Assembly: GCA_027858915.1 (NCBI GenBank) | Contig: JAQIBT010000045.1 | Location: 1 to 64,000 of the forward strand | Length of the DNA stretch: 64,000 nucleotides | Direction: 5' to 3' | From: Salinisphaera sp. | GTDB lineage: Bacteria; Pseudomonadota; Gammaproteobacteria; Nevskiales; Salinisphaeraceae | Shown: positions 52,265 to 61,510 of the stretch, one piece after another | Layout: every line of letters starts with the position of its first letter | Position numbering within the stretch: the first letter of the stretch is position 1 | Notes under the pieces: model-generated | Database searches by the model: none | Told to the model about the DNA's origin: nothing | The model's input: only the letters and a program-made list of their open reading frames with translations | Position numbers and translations under genes: made by a program

Positions 52265-54928
52265 TCAGGCCGTTTCCGTGCTCACGACCTTGCGCTGGAT
52301 CTCGGTGCGCTCATACACCTCGATCTGGTCGCCGGCCTTGATGTCATTGTAGTTCTTGACGCCGATACCGCACTCGGTACCCATCGGCACGCGGTTGACG
52401 TCGTCCTTGTGGCGACGCAACGACTCCAGTTCGCCCTCATAGATCACCACATTGTCGCGCAATATGCGGATCGGCTGCCCGCGGACGACGTTGCCCTCGG
52501 CCACGATACAGCCAGCGATGGCGCCCAGCTTGGACGAGCGGAATACGTCGCGAACCTGCGCCAGACCAATGATCTCTTCGCGCATCTCTGTACCGAGCAG
52601 ACCGCTTACCGCATCGGTGACATCCTGGATCGCTTCGTAGATAACGCTGTAGTAGCGCACATCCACGCCCGATTCCTGGATCGATTTACGCGCCTTGGCA
52701 TCGGCGCGCACGTTGAAGCCGATGATGATTGCCTGCGAGGCCACCGACAACTCGACGTCGGACTCGCTGATACCACCGACCGCACTCGAGACAATACGGA
52801 TCCTGACTTCTTCCGATGGAATCTTCTTCAGCGACTCCACCAGCGCCTCGACGCTGCCCTGCACGTCACCCTTGATGACCAGGTTGAGATCCTTGGCTTC
52901 GGCCGGGCCGTCGTCGCCAATCGTCGAGAACACTTCTTCCAGGCGCGCGGCCTGTTGCTGAGCCAACTTGTTTTCGCGCTGGTGTTCCTCGCGCTGCTCG
53001 GCAATCTCGCGTGCTTTTTTCTCGTCCGCCACGACAAAGGCATTGTCGCCGGCCTCCGGCGTGCCGGACAGGCCCAGAACCTCGACCGGAATCGACGGCC
53101 CGGCCTCTTGCAACTGCTCGCCCAGCTCGTTGAACATGGCGCGGACGCGGCCGAAATGCGGACCCGCCAGAATGCTGTCGCCGCGCCTGAGGATGCCAGC
53201 CTTGACCAGTATAGTCGCGACCGGGCCACGCCCCTTCTCGAGACTGGACTCAATCACCGTGCCGCGTGCCGGTACGTCCAGCGGCGCCTTGAATTCGCTG
53301 ACCTCGGCCTGGAGCAGCAGCGCATCCAACAGCTCATCCACGCCTTCGCCTGTCTTGGACGATACCGGCACGATCTGTGTATCACCACCCCAGTCTTCCG
53401 GGATGATGTTCTCGGCGGACAGACCGGATTTGACCTTGTCCATATCGGCGTTCTCGACGTCGATCTTGGTCACGGCGACCACAATCGGTACGCCGGCGGC
53501 ACGCGCGTGCTGAATCGATTCCTTGGTCTGGGGCATCACACCGTCGTCGGCCGCGACGATCAGAATTGCGATATCGGTAATCTGGGCGCCACGCGCTCGC
53601 ATGCGAGTGAATGCCGCATGTCCGGGCGTGTCAATGAACGTGATCGCGCCCTTGGCGTGCTTTACGTGATAAGCGCCAATGTGCTGCGTGATGCCGCCAG
53701 CCTCACCTGCCTGCACCTTGGTGCGGCGGATATAGTCGAGCAGCGATGTCTTGCCGTGGTCGACGTGTCCCATGATGGTCACGACAGGCGCACGAGGCAC
53801 ACCCTCGACTTCCTGTTCGTCGGCGCGCACTTCCTCGACCAGCGCCTCTTCGGCGGTTTCAGTCTTCACAGGCTTCGGATTGTGGCCCATTTCCTCGACG
53901 ATGATCATCGCGGTGTCCTGATCAACCGTCTGGTTGATGGTCGCCATGACGCCCAGCTTCATCATGCGCTTGAGCACTTCGCCACCCTTGACGGCCATCC
54001 GCTGCGCAAGATCCGCGACGGTGAGCATTTCCGGAAGCTCCACGTCCCGAATAACCGGCGCCGTCGGACGCTCGAAACCGTGCTCAGTCGCCACGTTGAC
54101 GTTCTTCTGACGCCGCCCTCCGCGCTTTTTCTTGTCCTTGCGACGGCCCTGTTTGCCTTCTGCCACGTGCAGTTTCTTGCGCGGGCTGCTATCACTATCG
54201 CTATCGTTGTTACGAGTGCGCTCGCGGTCCACATCTTCTTGGGTACGCCCGTGATTCGCAGCAGCACGACGAAGATTTTCGCGTGCTCGCGAACGCGCAT
54301 CGTCGACACCGACGGTGCGTTTGGCACGCTCTTTTTCCAGCGCGGCGCGATCCGCCGCCTCTTTGGCATCCCGTTCGGCCGTAATCTGCGCCTGGCGTTT
54401 CGCCTCAGCTTCAGCCGCTTCGCGCTCAGCGGCTTCGCGCTGGCGTGCCTGCTCCGCTTCCTGGCGCTCGGTCTCTGCTTGACGCGCCTTCTCGGCGGCA
54501 TCGGCTTCTGCCCGCTGGCGATCGTTCTCAGCCTGGCTCGCCGCGGCGGCCACCTCATCCATCGGCGGCTGATCCGGGGCAGGCGGTCCTTCCGGCTCGG
54601 CTTCCTGCTGGCGGTTGGCGAACGTGCGTCGCTTGCGCACTTCAACGCTGACGGTGCGACCCGACGAGCTACCTCGGCCTGTGTTGACCTTCAACTCCGA
54701 GGTCGAACGTCGACGCAGCGAAACATTCGAGCGCTTGGCGCCCAGCTTGCTACTGGCCTTGCCACCGTCCGAATCACGCAGATGACGCAAGAGCTTGAGT
54801 TTATCGTCATCGCTGATGCCGTCGTCGGCCGTACTGGCAGACACGCCAGCCTCGGCCAAGCGCGAGACGAGTCGCTCGACCGGAATTCCGACTTCCGATG
54901 CCAGCTGCTTGACTGTCGTTTGCGCCAT
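52265..54928 (-). CDS. infB: Translation initiation factor IF-2
   Basis: 887 residues. An IF2_N domain at the start ([29 protein letters not shown]) is followed by a long charged coiled region of Glu, Ala, Arg and Lys (about residues 115–260), then a second IF2_N module, then the GTPase core with P-loop [17 protein letters not shown] and TKID. Domains III and IV complete the tRNA-binding end. Length and order are standard. Confidence 0.98.
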   Translation of the reverse strand: MAQTTVKQLASEVGIPVERLVSRLAEAGVSASTADDGISDDDKLKLLRHLRDSDGGKASSKLGAKRSNVSLRRRSTSELKVNTGRGSSSGRTVSVEVRKRRTFANRQQEAEPEGPPAPDQPPMDEVAAAASQAENDRQRAEADAAEKARQAETERQEAEQARQREAAEREAAEAEAKRQAQITAERDAKEAADRAALEKERAKRTVGVDDARSRARENLRRAAANHGRTQEDVDRERTRNNDSDSDSSPRKKLHVAEGKQGRRKDKKKRGGRRQKNVNVATEHGFERPTAPVIRDVELPEMLTVADLAQRMAVKGGEVLKRMMKLGVMATINQTVDQDTAMIIVEEMGHNPKPVKTETAEEALVEEVRADEQEVEGVPRAPVVTIMGHVDHGKTSLLDYIRRTKVQAGEAGGITQHIGAYHVKHAKGAITFIDTPGHAAFTRMRARGAQITDIAILIVAADDGVMPQTKESIQHARAAGVPIVVAVTKIDVENADMDKVKSGLSAENIIPEDWGGDTQIVPVSSKTGEGVDELLDALLLQAEVSEFKAPLDVPARGTVIESSLEKGRGPVATILVKAGILRRGDSILAGPHFGRVRAMFNELGEQLQEAGPSIPVEVLGLSGTPEAGDNAFVVADEKKAREIAEQREEHQRENKLAQQQAARLEEVFSTIGDDGPAEAKDLNLVIKGDVQGSVEALVESLKKIPSEEVRIRIVSSAVGGISESDVELSVASQAIIIGFNVRADAKARKSIQESGVDVRYYSVIYEAIQDVTDAVSGLLGTEMREEIIGLAQVRDVFRSSKLGAIAGCIVAEGNVVRGQPIRILRDNVVIYEGELESLRRHKDDVNRVPMGTECGIGVKNYNDIKAGDQIEVYERTEIQRKVVSTETA

Positions 54929-55018
54929 ACTTCAATTACTCCGTGGTGCCCGCGCCGGTTTTGTCCGCGGCGGGCGATCCGTTTATACCGATTATGGTCA
55001 TGCCAATTCTCGGTGTGT

Positions 55019-56545
55019 CTATTCAGCGCTGGCTTGCTCGTCGGCAAACCAGTGAGCACGCGCGGCCATGATCAGCTCACCCGCGGCTTTTTTATCCATC
55101 TCGACGATCTCGATCAGCTCATCCGTACCCAGCTCGGCCAGGTCATCGCGCGCCACCACACCGGCGGCGGCCAACGTGTGGGCCATATCCTGGCTCATCC
55201 CGGCAACCTCGAACAGGTCGTCTTCGGGCGCAGCGTCGCCACCTTCGGCACTCGAAATCGCTTTCGAGAGCAGATAGTCGCGCGCCCGGCTACGCAGTTC
55301 TTCGACGATGACCTCATCGAATTCCTCGATCTCAAGCAACTCCGATTCCGGCACATAGGCAATTTCCTCCGTAGAGGTAAAACCTTCCTGGACCAGAATT
55401 ACCGCCACTTCCTCGTCCACATCCAGTTCGTTGCGGAACATCGTGTTCAGAGTCTCGGTCTCGGCTTCGCTCTTGGCGTCGGCGTCTTCCAGCGTCATGA
55501 CATTCAGATGCCAGCCGGTCAGCCCCGACGCCAGGCGAATATTCTGTCCGCCGCGGCCGATCGCCTTGGCCAGCGACTCTTCGTCCACTGCCAAGTCCAT
55601 ACTACCCGAATCTTCGTCCATAACGATCGATTCGACGTCAGCAGGCGCCATCGCGTTGATGACAAACTGGGCCGGGTTTTCGTTCCACATGATGATATCG
55701 ATACGCTCGCCGGCGAGCTCGTTCGACACGCTCTGCACACGCGAGCCCCGCATGCCGACGCAGGCACCCACCGGATCGATCCGCCGGTCTTTGGCCTGCA
55801 CCGCAATCTTGGCTCGCAGGCCTGGGTCGCGGGCAGCGCCGCGCAACTCGATCAGACCCTGCCCGACTTCGGGCACCTCGAGCTTGAACAACTCGATCAA
55901 AAATTCCGGCTTGCTTCGCGACACAAACAACTGCGGGCCGCGCTGCTCAGGGCGCACATCGTAGAGGAAACCACGGACACGGTCGCCCGGGCGCATCGGC
56001 TCGCGCGGGATCATCTGATCACGCGGGATGATGGCCTCGGCGTTGCCGCCCAGATCGAGGATTACCGACCCACGCTCCATCCGCTTGACCAGCCCCGTGA
56101 TGAGCTCGCCGACGCGATGCTTGTACTGTTCGACGATCTGCGCACGCTCGGCTTCGCGTACTTTCTGTACGATTACCTGCTTGGCGGCCTGCGCGGCAAT
56201 CCGGCCGAATTCCACCGATTCCATCGATTCCTCGATGAATTCGCCGGGGTTGATTTCCGGATGATTTTCGCGCGCCGACTCAAGCGAGATTTCGCGCTCG
56301 GGGGCTTCAATAAATACCGGCTCGCCGTCTTCGTTCTCGCTACCCGGATCGATGACTTCCCAGCGCCTAAACGTCTCGTAGTGACCGGTTTTGCGATCAA
56401 CTTCCACACGCACGGCAATCTCTCCACCGTGCTTTTTGCGGGTGGCAGATTCTAGCGCGGCCTCGATCGCCTCGAAGATGATCTCGCGATCAACGCCCTT
56501 TTCGTTGGAAACCGCTTCGGCAACCAATAGGACATTCTTGTTCAT
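55019..56545 (-). CDS. nusA: Transcription termination/antitermination factor NusA
   Basis: 508 residues, full length with the gammaproteobacterial C-terminal acidic repeats. An N-terminal RNAP-binding domain ([31 protein letters not shown]), S1 domain ([20 protein letters not shown]) and two KH domains ([25 protein letters not shown]) are visible, and the end has two repeats, [21 protein letters not shown] being the second. Standard place between rimP and infB. Confidence 0.98.
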   Translation of the reverse strand: MNKNVLLVAEAVSNEKGVDREIIFEAIEAALESATRKKHGGEIAVRVEVDRKTGHYETFRRWEVIDPGSENEDGEPVFIEAPEREISLESARENHPEINPGEFIEESMESVEFGRIAAQAAKQVIVQKVREAERAQIVEQYKHRVGELITGLVKRMERGSVILDLGGNAEAIIPRDQMIPREPMRPGDRVRGFLYDVRPEQRGPQLFVSRSKPEFLIELFKLEVPEVGQGLIELRGAARDPGLRAKIAVQAKDRRIDPVGACVGMRGSRVQSVSNELAGERIDIIMWNENPAQFVINAMAPADVESIVMDEDSGSMDLAVDEESLAKAIGRGGQNIRLASGLTGWHLNVMTLEDADAKSEAETETLNTMFRNELDVDEEVAVILVQEGFTSTEEIAYVPESELLEIEEFDEVIVEELRSRARDYLLSKAISSAEGGDAAPEDDLFEVAGMSQDMAHTLAAAGVVARDDLAELGTDELIEIVEMDKKAAGELIMAARAHWFADEQASAE

Positions 56546-56609
56546 TGCTACACCCGAGTGTTCGTCATGCGTTTACCGCCCCGCTTCGTGCCGCCTGTCG
56601 GCGCCGCAT

Positions 56610-57062
56610 TCAATCCTCGAATACCGGCTCCAGACTGGCTTTGGCCATATCGCCCAAGGGAAGCTGGTATGTCTGGTCATCGCAGCGCAAATCAACCGAC
56701 GTATCGGAAACACTTTCGATGACACCTGCAAACTTACGATGTCCGGCGACTGGCGCGAACATACGCACGCGTGCGCGCTCGCCAATGAATTGCCTGAAGT
56801 GCCCGGCAGACACCAACGGACGATCCAGGCCGGGTGAAGAGACTTCCAGCGTATAGCCTGCGCCACCTTCATCGTCGACATCCAGCGCCGCACCGACTTC
56901 ATGACTGACTTTCTCGCAGTCTTCCAGATCAATACCGTTCGGCGAATCAATATAAATACGCAACATAGCGTTTCGGCCACCGCCGACAGATTCCAGATAC
57001 CAAAGGGTATAGCCGAGATCCTCGACGATCGGTTCCAACAGAGTGATGAGCCGTTGCGACAT
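56610..57062 (-). CDS. rimP: Ribosome maturation factor RimP
   Basis: 150 residues with GYTLWYLESVGGGRNAMLRIYID near the start and GAALDVDDEGGAGYTLEVSSPGLDRPL, the most conserved family motif. It helps assemble the 30S subunit. It begins the protein part of the operon, 78 bp after the initiator tRNA, in the order metY–rimP–nusA known from E. coli. Confidence 0.97.
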   Translation of the reverse strand: MSQRLITLLEPIVEDLGYTLWYLESVGGGRNAMLRIYIDSPNGIDLEDCEKVSHEVGAALDVDDEGGAGYTLEVSSPGLDRPLVSAGHFRQFIGERARVRMFAPVAGHRKFAGVIESVSDTSVDLRCDDQTYQLPLGDMAKASLEPVFED

Positions 57063-57098
57063 AAATCCAATACGTTTGCGCGATTATGAGTCGCCAAC

Positions 57099-57124
57099 AA
57101 AAAAGCCCCACGTCGGGGGCTTTT
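57099..57124 (-). terminator. Terminator between initiator tRNA and rimP
   Basis: On the minus strand AAAAGCCCC and GGGGCTTTTTT form a tight hairpin with a T run just after the tRNA. It should end most tRNA transcripts and let only part continue into rimP–nusA–infB. Confidence 0.8.
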
Positions 57125-57139
57125 CGTCCAACCAATAAG

Positions 57140-57216
57140 TGGTAGCGGGGGCAGGATTCGAACCTGCGACCTTCGGGTTATGAGCCCGACGAGCTGCCAG
57201 ACTGCTCCACCCCGCA
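57140..57216 (-). tRNA. metY: Initiator tRNA-fMet, anticodon CAU
   Basis: A 77-nt tRNA with CCA. Anticodon stem CGGGC/GCCCG-type with the loop containing CAT and the run of three G–C pairs typical of initiators; the D arm GGAGCAGTCTGGCAGCTC matches the E. coli initiator closely. Positions 1 and 72 are U and U and cannot pair, the hallmark of an initiator. Confidence 0.95.
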
Positions 57217-57230
57217 TCCGATTGCGCGAA

Positions 57231-57260
57231 ACTATACTTTAGTTGCCGGTCAAAACGCAA
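57231..57260 (-). promoter_or_regulatory. Sigma-70 promoter of the initiator tRNA operon
   Basis: Minus strand: TTGCGT, an 18-bp spacer and TATAGT, with the –10 box 15 bp before the tRNA. The GC-rich TTTCGCGC discriminator fits stringent control of stable RNA. Confidence 0.6.
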
Positions 57261-57375
57261 GGACAATCTGGATTTTGTCTTTGCTAACCGGCCAGTTGTC
57301 TGTGCGACAACCCTCCCGCGAGGCGCGCATCATGGCAGAGCCCCGATTCGAACGCAAGCATTATTTTAGAACTCC

Positions 57376-58395
57376 TTACGCCGCGTTTTCCATGTCTGCA
57401 GAGTACTCGCCCCTGGACGCCGCGCTGTTGTTACGGGCGCGTTTCAGGAATGCCCGTTGCGCCGCTTCGACGTTAGCCTGTTGACCACGCCACGCCGCAA
57501 GCGCTGGCGCCTGTAGCGCTCGGCCATAGGAGAACGTCAACGCCCAGGGCTGCACGCCCTGACGATTCACCGCATTCAGATGCGCGGTCGCCAACTCATC
57601 GCTTTGGCCACCGGACAGAAATACGATACCCGGCACAGCCGCAGGCACATGGCGACGCAGACATCGCAGCGTGGCCTGCGCCACTTCCTCAACGCCCGCT
57701 TGCGTCGAACATTGCTTGCCGGAGATGACCATGTTCGGCTTAAGCAACATCCCCTCGAGCAATACCTGCTGTGCTGCGAGTTCGGAAAATACGGCTTGTA
57801 GCACTCGCGAAGTCACTTCTTCGCAGCGCTCGATCGAATTGTCCCCGTCCATCAGCACTTCCGGCTCGACGATCGGCACAACGCCGGCTTCCTGGCAGAG
57901 CGCGGCGTATCGCGCCAGCGCGCTCGCGTTCACGCCGATGCAGTAATCCGTTGGTTTGTCGGCAGCAATATCAATCACCGCGCGCCACTTCGCGAAGCGC
58001 GCGCCCGCGGCACGATAATCGGCCAGACGCTCGCGCAGGCCGTCCAGGCCTTCCGTTACCATTTCATCATTGCTGTTCGCCAGCGTCTTGGCACCCATAT
58101 CGACCTTGATTCCGGGCATGATGCCGCGCCCGGCCAGCAACTCGACAAACGGTGTTCCATCGTGTGCTTTCTGGAACAGCGTCTCTTCGTAAAGAATGAC
58201 ACCACTGATGAAGCCCTCCACACCCTGCGTGGTGAACAGGAGATTCCGATAGGCTTGTCGATTGCTCTCGGTTGATTCGACGTCGATCCCCGCCAATCGT
58301 TTCTTTATCGTACCGGTTGACTCGTCGGCAGCCAGAATCCCCTTGCCTGCCACAACCATTTCCCTGGCGGTATCGATCAATTCCTGTCTATGCAT
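57376..58395 (-). CDS. Fructose-bisphosphate aldolase, class I
   Basis: A 339-residue Schiff-base aldolase cleaving fructose-1,6-bisphosphate to two trioses. GKGILAADESTGTIKKRL near the start and the Lys of GMLLKPNMVISG (the Schiff-base Lys) are diagnostic, as is LSGGQSDELATAHLNAVN. The start is the ATG at 58395 with GGAGGG upstream; the longer open frame runs through the tRNA-Ser gene and cannot be real. The eukaryote-like class I type is common in marine Gammaproteobacteria. Confidence 0.96.
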   Translation of the reverse strand: MHRQELIDTAREMVVAGKGILAADESTGTIKKRLAGIDVESTESNRQAYRNLLFTTQGVEGFISGVILYEETLFQKAHDGTPFVELLAGRGIMPGIKVDMGAKTLANSNDEMVTEGLDGLRERLADYRAAGARFAKWRAVIDIAADKPTDYCIGVNASALARYAALCQEAGVVPIVEPEVLMDGDNSIERCEEVTSRVLQAVFSELAAQQVLLEGMLLKPNMVISGKQCSTQAGVEEVAQATLRCLRRHVPAAVPGIVFLSGGQSDELATAHLNAVNRQGVQPWALTFSYGRALQAPALAAWRGQQANVEAAQRAFLKRARNNSAASRGEYSADMENAA

Positions 58396-58475
58396 GCGCC
58401 CTGCCCTCCAGCGTGTTAACGGATCAAGCGTTAGAAATGCCCGATTACAAAGATACTCGGACGGGTTGGAACTCG

Positions 58476-58565
58476 TGGCGGAGAGGGTGGGATTCGAACC
58501 CACGAGGGGTATCAACCCCTGCCGGTTTTCAAGACCGGTGCATTCAACCGCTCTGCCACCTCTCC
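58476..58565 (-). tRNA. tRNA-Ser, anticodon UGA
   Basis: A 90-nt tRNA with CCA. It has the long variable arm of serine tRNAs (AGGGGTTGATACCCCT), the T arm GGGTTCGAATCCC and the anticodon TGA within CCGGTCTTGAAAACCGG. It is 80 bp upstream of the aldolase gene on the same strand. Confidence 0.97.
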
Positions 58566-58789
58566 GAAAAACTAGTCGGCTTCAACTGAACCCGCGTTGA
58601 CTGCGGCGGCTTACCACCCGCCGGCACCGTAACAGACCGCATTTGCGAGCGGCAGTATGCCGGTAACAGTATCTCAGCGCTATACTCTCGCGATCAACCA
58701 CCAAAGCACTTCCGCCCCGCGGATACGACACAAGCGCTGCCCATACTCGGTCGAAATAATCGCCGTTCGGCTCTTAGCACAGCCGCGGA

Positions 58790-58818
58790 TTGTCCAATCG
58801 ACAACCTTTCTTTATACT
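58790..58818 (+). promoter_or_regulatory. Sigma-70 promoter of tRNA-Thr
   Basis: TTGTCC (58790–58795), a 17-bp spacer and TATACT (58813–58818) stand 20 bp before the tRNA. The GC-rich start region GCGCGCCTCGC is the stable-RNA discriminator pattern. Confidence 0.7.
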
Positions 58819-58838
58819 GCGCGCCTCGCACGACCCCT

Positions 58839-58914
58839 GCCGGGGTAGCTCAGTCGGTAGAGCAACTGATTCGTAATTAGTAGGTCGGAGGTTCGATTCC
58901 TCTCCCCGGCACCA
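58839..58914 (+). tRNA. tRNA-Thr, anticodon CGU
   Basis: A 76-nt tRNA with CCA. Acceptor GCCGGGG/CCCCGGC pairs fully, the T arm is GGTTCGATTCC, and the anticodon loop TTCGTAA gives CGT, reading ACG. Phage-type genes begin right after it, so its 3' end is the natural attachment site of the prophage-like element, as is common for tRNA genes. Confidence 0.96.
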
Positions 58915-58940
58915 GACATACTGTTAAATCAGTGACTTAG

Positions 58941-58966
58941 GGCAGGCTTCACGGTCTGCCATTTTT
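58941..58966 (+). terminator. Terminator after tRNA-Thr
   Basis: GGCAG and CTGCC pair around a 10-nt loop and are followed by ATTTTT. It ends the tRNA-Thr transcript at the border of the phage-derived DNA. Confidence 0.6.
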
Positions 58967-59067
58967 CTTGCCCAACATCAAAAAAATGCCCCATTGATGC
59001 TTGGCGGCTTGGTGTCCTGCGCTAATCCGCGCGCTGCACTGCACAAGCCCGGTTTCGAGCGTGATTG

Positions 59068-59079
59068 TCTACCGGTAGA
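59068..59079. promoter_or_regulatory. TCTACCGGTAGA palindrome across the stop codon
   Basis: A perfect copy of the 12-bp palindrome whose TAG is the stop codon of the ribbon-helix-helix gene. Confidence 0.65.
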
Positions 59080-59473
59080 TATACGGCGCATCGATCAAGT
59101 CGAACGCCACGGCATCCCGCGTCTTACCCTTGGCCCACTTGTAGGCCATCGACGCATCCAGGTACTTGCCGCGCCAGCCGTTGATCGGCTCATAACGCTG
59201 AATACCCGCAACCGGCTCGCCGTCCACGATCACCAGCCAGTCGAAGTCATCGTGACTCTTGGCCTTGCGTAGGCTGTAGCCCGCGCTCTGCGGCTCTGTG
59301 GCGGATTGTGCGGGCATATCCGTCAGTAGGTGAGCAATCACGCCAGCACGCGACTGTCCGCGCTCTGACGCCAGCTTGTCGAGTGCGGTTAGGGTATCTA
59401 CTGGTAGATAGACTTCGACGCGCCTACGGTCGCTGTTATCTCGCCAGCGCTTTTGATCCTGTGCTCTTGCCAT
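59069..59473 (-). CDS. Ribbon-helix-helix protein, probable autoregulator of the phage-derived element
   Basis: 134 residues. The first 50 form a ribbon-helix-helix DNA-binding unit: RRRVEVYLPVDTLTALDKLASERGQSRAGVIAHLLTD. The rest (DDFDWLVIVDGEPVAGIQRYEPINGW and onward) has no recognised function. TCTACCGGTAGA palindromes lie at 59488–59499 and 59528–59539 upstream, in the coding frame at 59397–59408, and across the stop codon at 59068–59079. It probably represses its own transcription and perhaps other genes of the element. Confidence 0.8.
   Translation of the reverse strand: MARAQDQKRWRDNSDRRRVEVYLPVDTLTALDKLASERGQSRAGVIAHLLTDMPAQSATEPQSAGYSLRKAKSHDDFDWLVIVDGEPVAGIQRYEPINGWRGKYLDASMAYKWAKGKTRDAVAFDLIDAPYIYR
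59397..59408. promoter_or_regulatory. TCTACTGGTAGA palindrome inside the coding region
   Basis: One mismatch to the other copies, flanked by TA/TA (TATCTACTGGTAGATA). It lies in the codons for YLPV, part of the DNA-contacting ribbon. Confidence 0.6.
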
Positions 59474-59487
59474 GACTACGCCTGTTA

Positions 59488-59499
59488 TCTACCGGTAGA
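59488..59499. promoter_or_regulatory. TCTACCGGTAGA palindrome, promoter-proximal
   Basis: Perfect copy, 15 bp before the start codon of the ribbon-helix-helix gene. Binding here would block the ribosome site region or the promoter. Confidence 0.7.
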
Positions 59500-59527
59500 G
59501 ATAGCATAAGCGCAGTGTCTAATAATG

Positions 59528-59539
59528 TCTACCGGTAGA
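59528..59539. promoter_or_regulatory. TCTACCGGTAGA palindrome, promoter-distal
   Basis: Perfect copy exactly 40 bp from the previous one, about four helical turns, so both lie on the same face of the DNA, as expected for cooperative operators. Confidence 0.7.
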
Positions 59540-59646
59540 CACAAAAAAGCCCATAGGCACCGCCTACAGGCTTCCTGCCGACCATGCGCCCGGTGACTGC
59601 GCCGCCAGCTCTAAGATTTAGGCTCTCAGGGGCCTTGGCACGTTAT

Positions 59647-60330
59647 CTAAGCGACTTCGAGCATTGCCACGTCTGAGCCGTTCAGGGTTACGCCGTGTTC
59701 AGTGACGGTTGCGAGGTCGTAAGCGTCTGACAGCTTCACGCCAGCACGTAGCAGGCCGTTGTCACACTGCCAGCGTTGATTAGCCTGTAACCGTTCGTGG
59801 AACAGTTCGACGCTCTTGCCTTCGCTCGCAGACATCCAGGTGCTGGACAAATGCCAGTAGTCAGGTGCTCGCGGATCAACGACCGGCATCAGCGTATGCC
59901 CGCCGAAGTCCAGGCGTACCGGCTCGAACTCTCGTTGCCAGTCGTAGCAATAGCCGATAACGCGCTTGTCGGCGCGGCTGAATCCAGCATGGAGCACGAT
60001 CAACTCGCTTGTGAGACTTTTCTGAGTCATCACCAGTTCACGGAGCACCTCGGGCGCCTTTTCGTTCACGGCGTCGATGTCGCCATCGCTGTGATTGTTC
60101 AGCCACCATTGCCAGGTGCGGGCATACAGCAGTGAGCCTGCACAGCCCACCAGTAACCGACGTTCTGGGTATGTGGCTATCTTGCATAGCTCGCCCAGGG
60201 ATTCGCCGGGATGATCGGCGTCGGCGCCTTTGACGGACATATCAGGCAGCGCGGTTTCGTGGTGGTATGCAGCGCGGTCCTGCGTCATCCACGCCCGCGA
60301 AGGCGTGATCGTGAGGTTGAGCGTTGTCAT
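59647..60330 (-). CDS. Predicted Ntn hydrolase, HslV/proteasome-beta-like (phage-derived)
   Basis: 227 residues. After removal of Met1 the chain would start TTLNLTITPSRAWMTQDRA, aligning with HslV TTIVSVRRNGHVVIAGDGQ. The Thr nucleophile is T2, and D18 lies at the exact spacing of HslV Asp17. CKIATYPERRLLVGCAGS aligns with HslV VKKVRRLYNDKVIAGFAGG, with K50 in the place of Lys33, 15 residues before the Gly of the GS loop as in HslV. Between Asp and Lys there are 16 extra residues. The ATG at 60330 overlaps the stop of the preceding gene. A longer frame to 60639 is rejected. Confidence 0.65.
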   Translation of the reverse strand: MTTLNLTITPSRAWMTQDRAAYHHETALPDMSVKGADADHPGESLGELCKIATYPERRLLVGCAGSLLYARTWQWWLNNHSDGDIDAVNEKAPEVLRELVMTQKSLTSELIVLHAGFSRADKRVIGYCYDWQREFEPVRLDFGGHTLMPVVDPRAPDYWHLSSTWMSASEGKSVELFHERLQANQRWQCDNGLLRAGVKLSDAYDLATVTEHGVTLNGSDVAMLEVA

Positions 60331-60725
60331 GGGTTCACCTTGTTCAGTTGGATAGGTCCGGCAATATCGATGCCCGCCCCTACGGCGAGGGCACCAGCGC
60401 CGCCTGCAAACGTTGATGAGCTTGCGACTAGCCCCAAGCCTTCCGGGCCTAGTGCCCCACCCGATACCACGGTTGCCGCAATCGCAACGCCGATAAGCAA
60501 AACAGAGGCGAGGATCTTGCCGTTCTGCGGAGTAGGCCGGATCGTGACTTGCACGCCGTCTTTCAAGCGGGCCTTTTCGATGAACGTCGCAGAGACTTCG
60601 CGGCCGTTGATCCACGCATGAATCGGCGCATCGCCGCATATCTCGCGGATCGTCTGGCCTGGCGCGACTTCGGCCGTTATCCAGTCATCGTGCAGCGGGT
60701 GCTTGCTGGCTTGAATCGTGATCAT
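60327..60725 (-). CDS. Short tail-tip J-like N-terminal protein
   Basis: 132 residues. The first 60 resemble the ubiquitin-like start of phage host-specificity protein J/TipJ (GQTIREICGDAPIHAWINGREV…LKDGVQVTIRPTP); then come two hydrophobic stretches (ILASVLLIGVAIAATVVSGGAL and a Gly/Ala-rich one). In tail-J proteins this start is joined to more than 1000 further residues; here it stands alone. It overlaps both neighbours by 4 bp (ATGA). Confidence 0.6.
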   Translation of the reverse strand: MITIQASKHPLHDDWITAEVAPGQTIREICGDAPIHAWINGREVSATFIEKARLKDGVQVTIRPTPQNGKILASVLLIGVAIAATVVSGGALGPEGLGLVASSSTFAGGAGALAVGAGIDIAGPIQLNKVNP

Positions 60726-61498
60726 GAGTCATCGCCGAAGTTCAGCGCAGACTTAACCGCTGCGTCGGCCGCGTCCATCCGCTGCTGCATCTCGCTGGCG
60801 CCAGGATCGCGCATGGCGTGGACGTTGGACATGTACTGCTCAAAGCCTGTGGTAATCAGGTCGCGGGCACGCTCGTACCGGGCGCGCTTATTGATCAGGT
60901 CCGGAAACTTGCGTTGTCGCCAGTTGTGCTCGATGACCTGTGCCTCGGCCGGACGCATGCCGGACAGATAGGATTTTCCGCTCATCACCGCGCTAAGCGT
61001 GTCGTCATCGGCTTGGGATAGAAAAGAACGGCGCTGCTCGTCGCTCAGACCTTTAACAAAGGAGCGAATCTCCTGCTGCTCGGCCGGGGTCATGCGGGCT
61101 TTCGTGTCGTGTTCAATCTGCGTGTCGATCTGCGCGATCTGGTTGTTCAGCTGATCGGTTGCCGCCTGTGCCCGCTTGCCCACCGGCTCCAACGCCTGGG
61201 CGGCTATTTGCGACACGCGCAGATCGTGAGCGGCCGTTGTTTTGGTGGCATCGGCTCGAATAGTCACTTCTCGGTCGTACAGCTGATCAAGCGCGGACGC
61301 ATAGGAGTTAAAGGCGTTCTTTGCCGCGATGATGGTCGGGTCGGACTCATCGGCCACCATTTTGACGTGATGCGCAAAGGTCCGGCTATCAAGCGACATC
61401 GGCGTTTTGCGCTTCTTGAATGGCTGATTTGCGTGATTGGCTGCAAACGCCTGTGCGGGGCTGACTGATCGTTTGCCTGATACATCGGATGTGCTCAT
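60722..61498 (-). CDS. Phage protein of unknown function
   Basis: 258 residues, hydrophilic, mostly helical, rich in Ala, Gln, Arg and Asp, with coiled-coil-like stretches (AQAATDQLNNQIAQIDTQIEHDTKARMTPAEQQEIRSFVKGLSDEQRRSFL). No family recognised. Its place right after the terminase would suit a portal or scaffold, but it is far too short for a portal. Confidence 0.55.
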   Translation of the reverse strand: MSTSDVSGKRSVSPAQAFAANHANQPFKKRKTPMSLDSRTFAHHVKMVADESDPTIIAAKNAFNSYASALDQLYDREVTIRADATKTTAAHDLRVSQIAAQALEPVGKRAQAATDQLNNQIAQIDTQIEHDTKARMTPAEQQEIRSFVKGLSDEQRRSFLSQADDDTLSAVMSGKSYLSGMRPAEAQVIEHNWRQRKFPDLINKRARYERARDLITTGFEQYMSNVHAMRDPGASEMQQRMDAADAAVKSALNFGDDS

Positions 61499-61510
61499 CG
61501 TATGTGCTCC

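Noticed and set aside
51683-56455. A very long plus-strand open frame (about 1590 codons) across truB, rbfA, infB and nusA
   Set aside because: It lies antisense to four well-conserved genes; its length reflects GC-rich codon bias, and its translation has no recognisable domain.
57326-57360. tRNA-like 3' end (TTCGAAT with a CCA-like end) near the aldolase stop
   Set aside because: The T stem does not pair and no D or anticodon arm can be found, so it is at most a remnant or chance.
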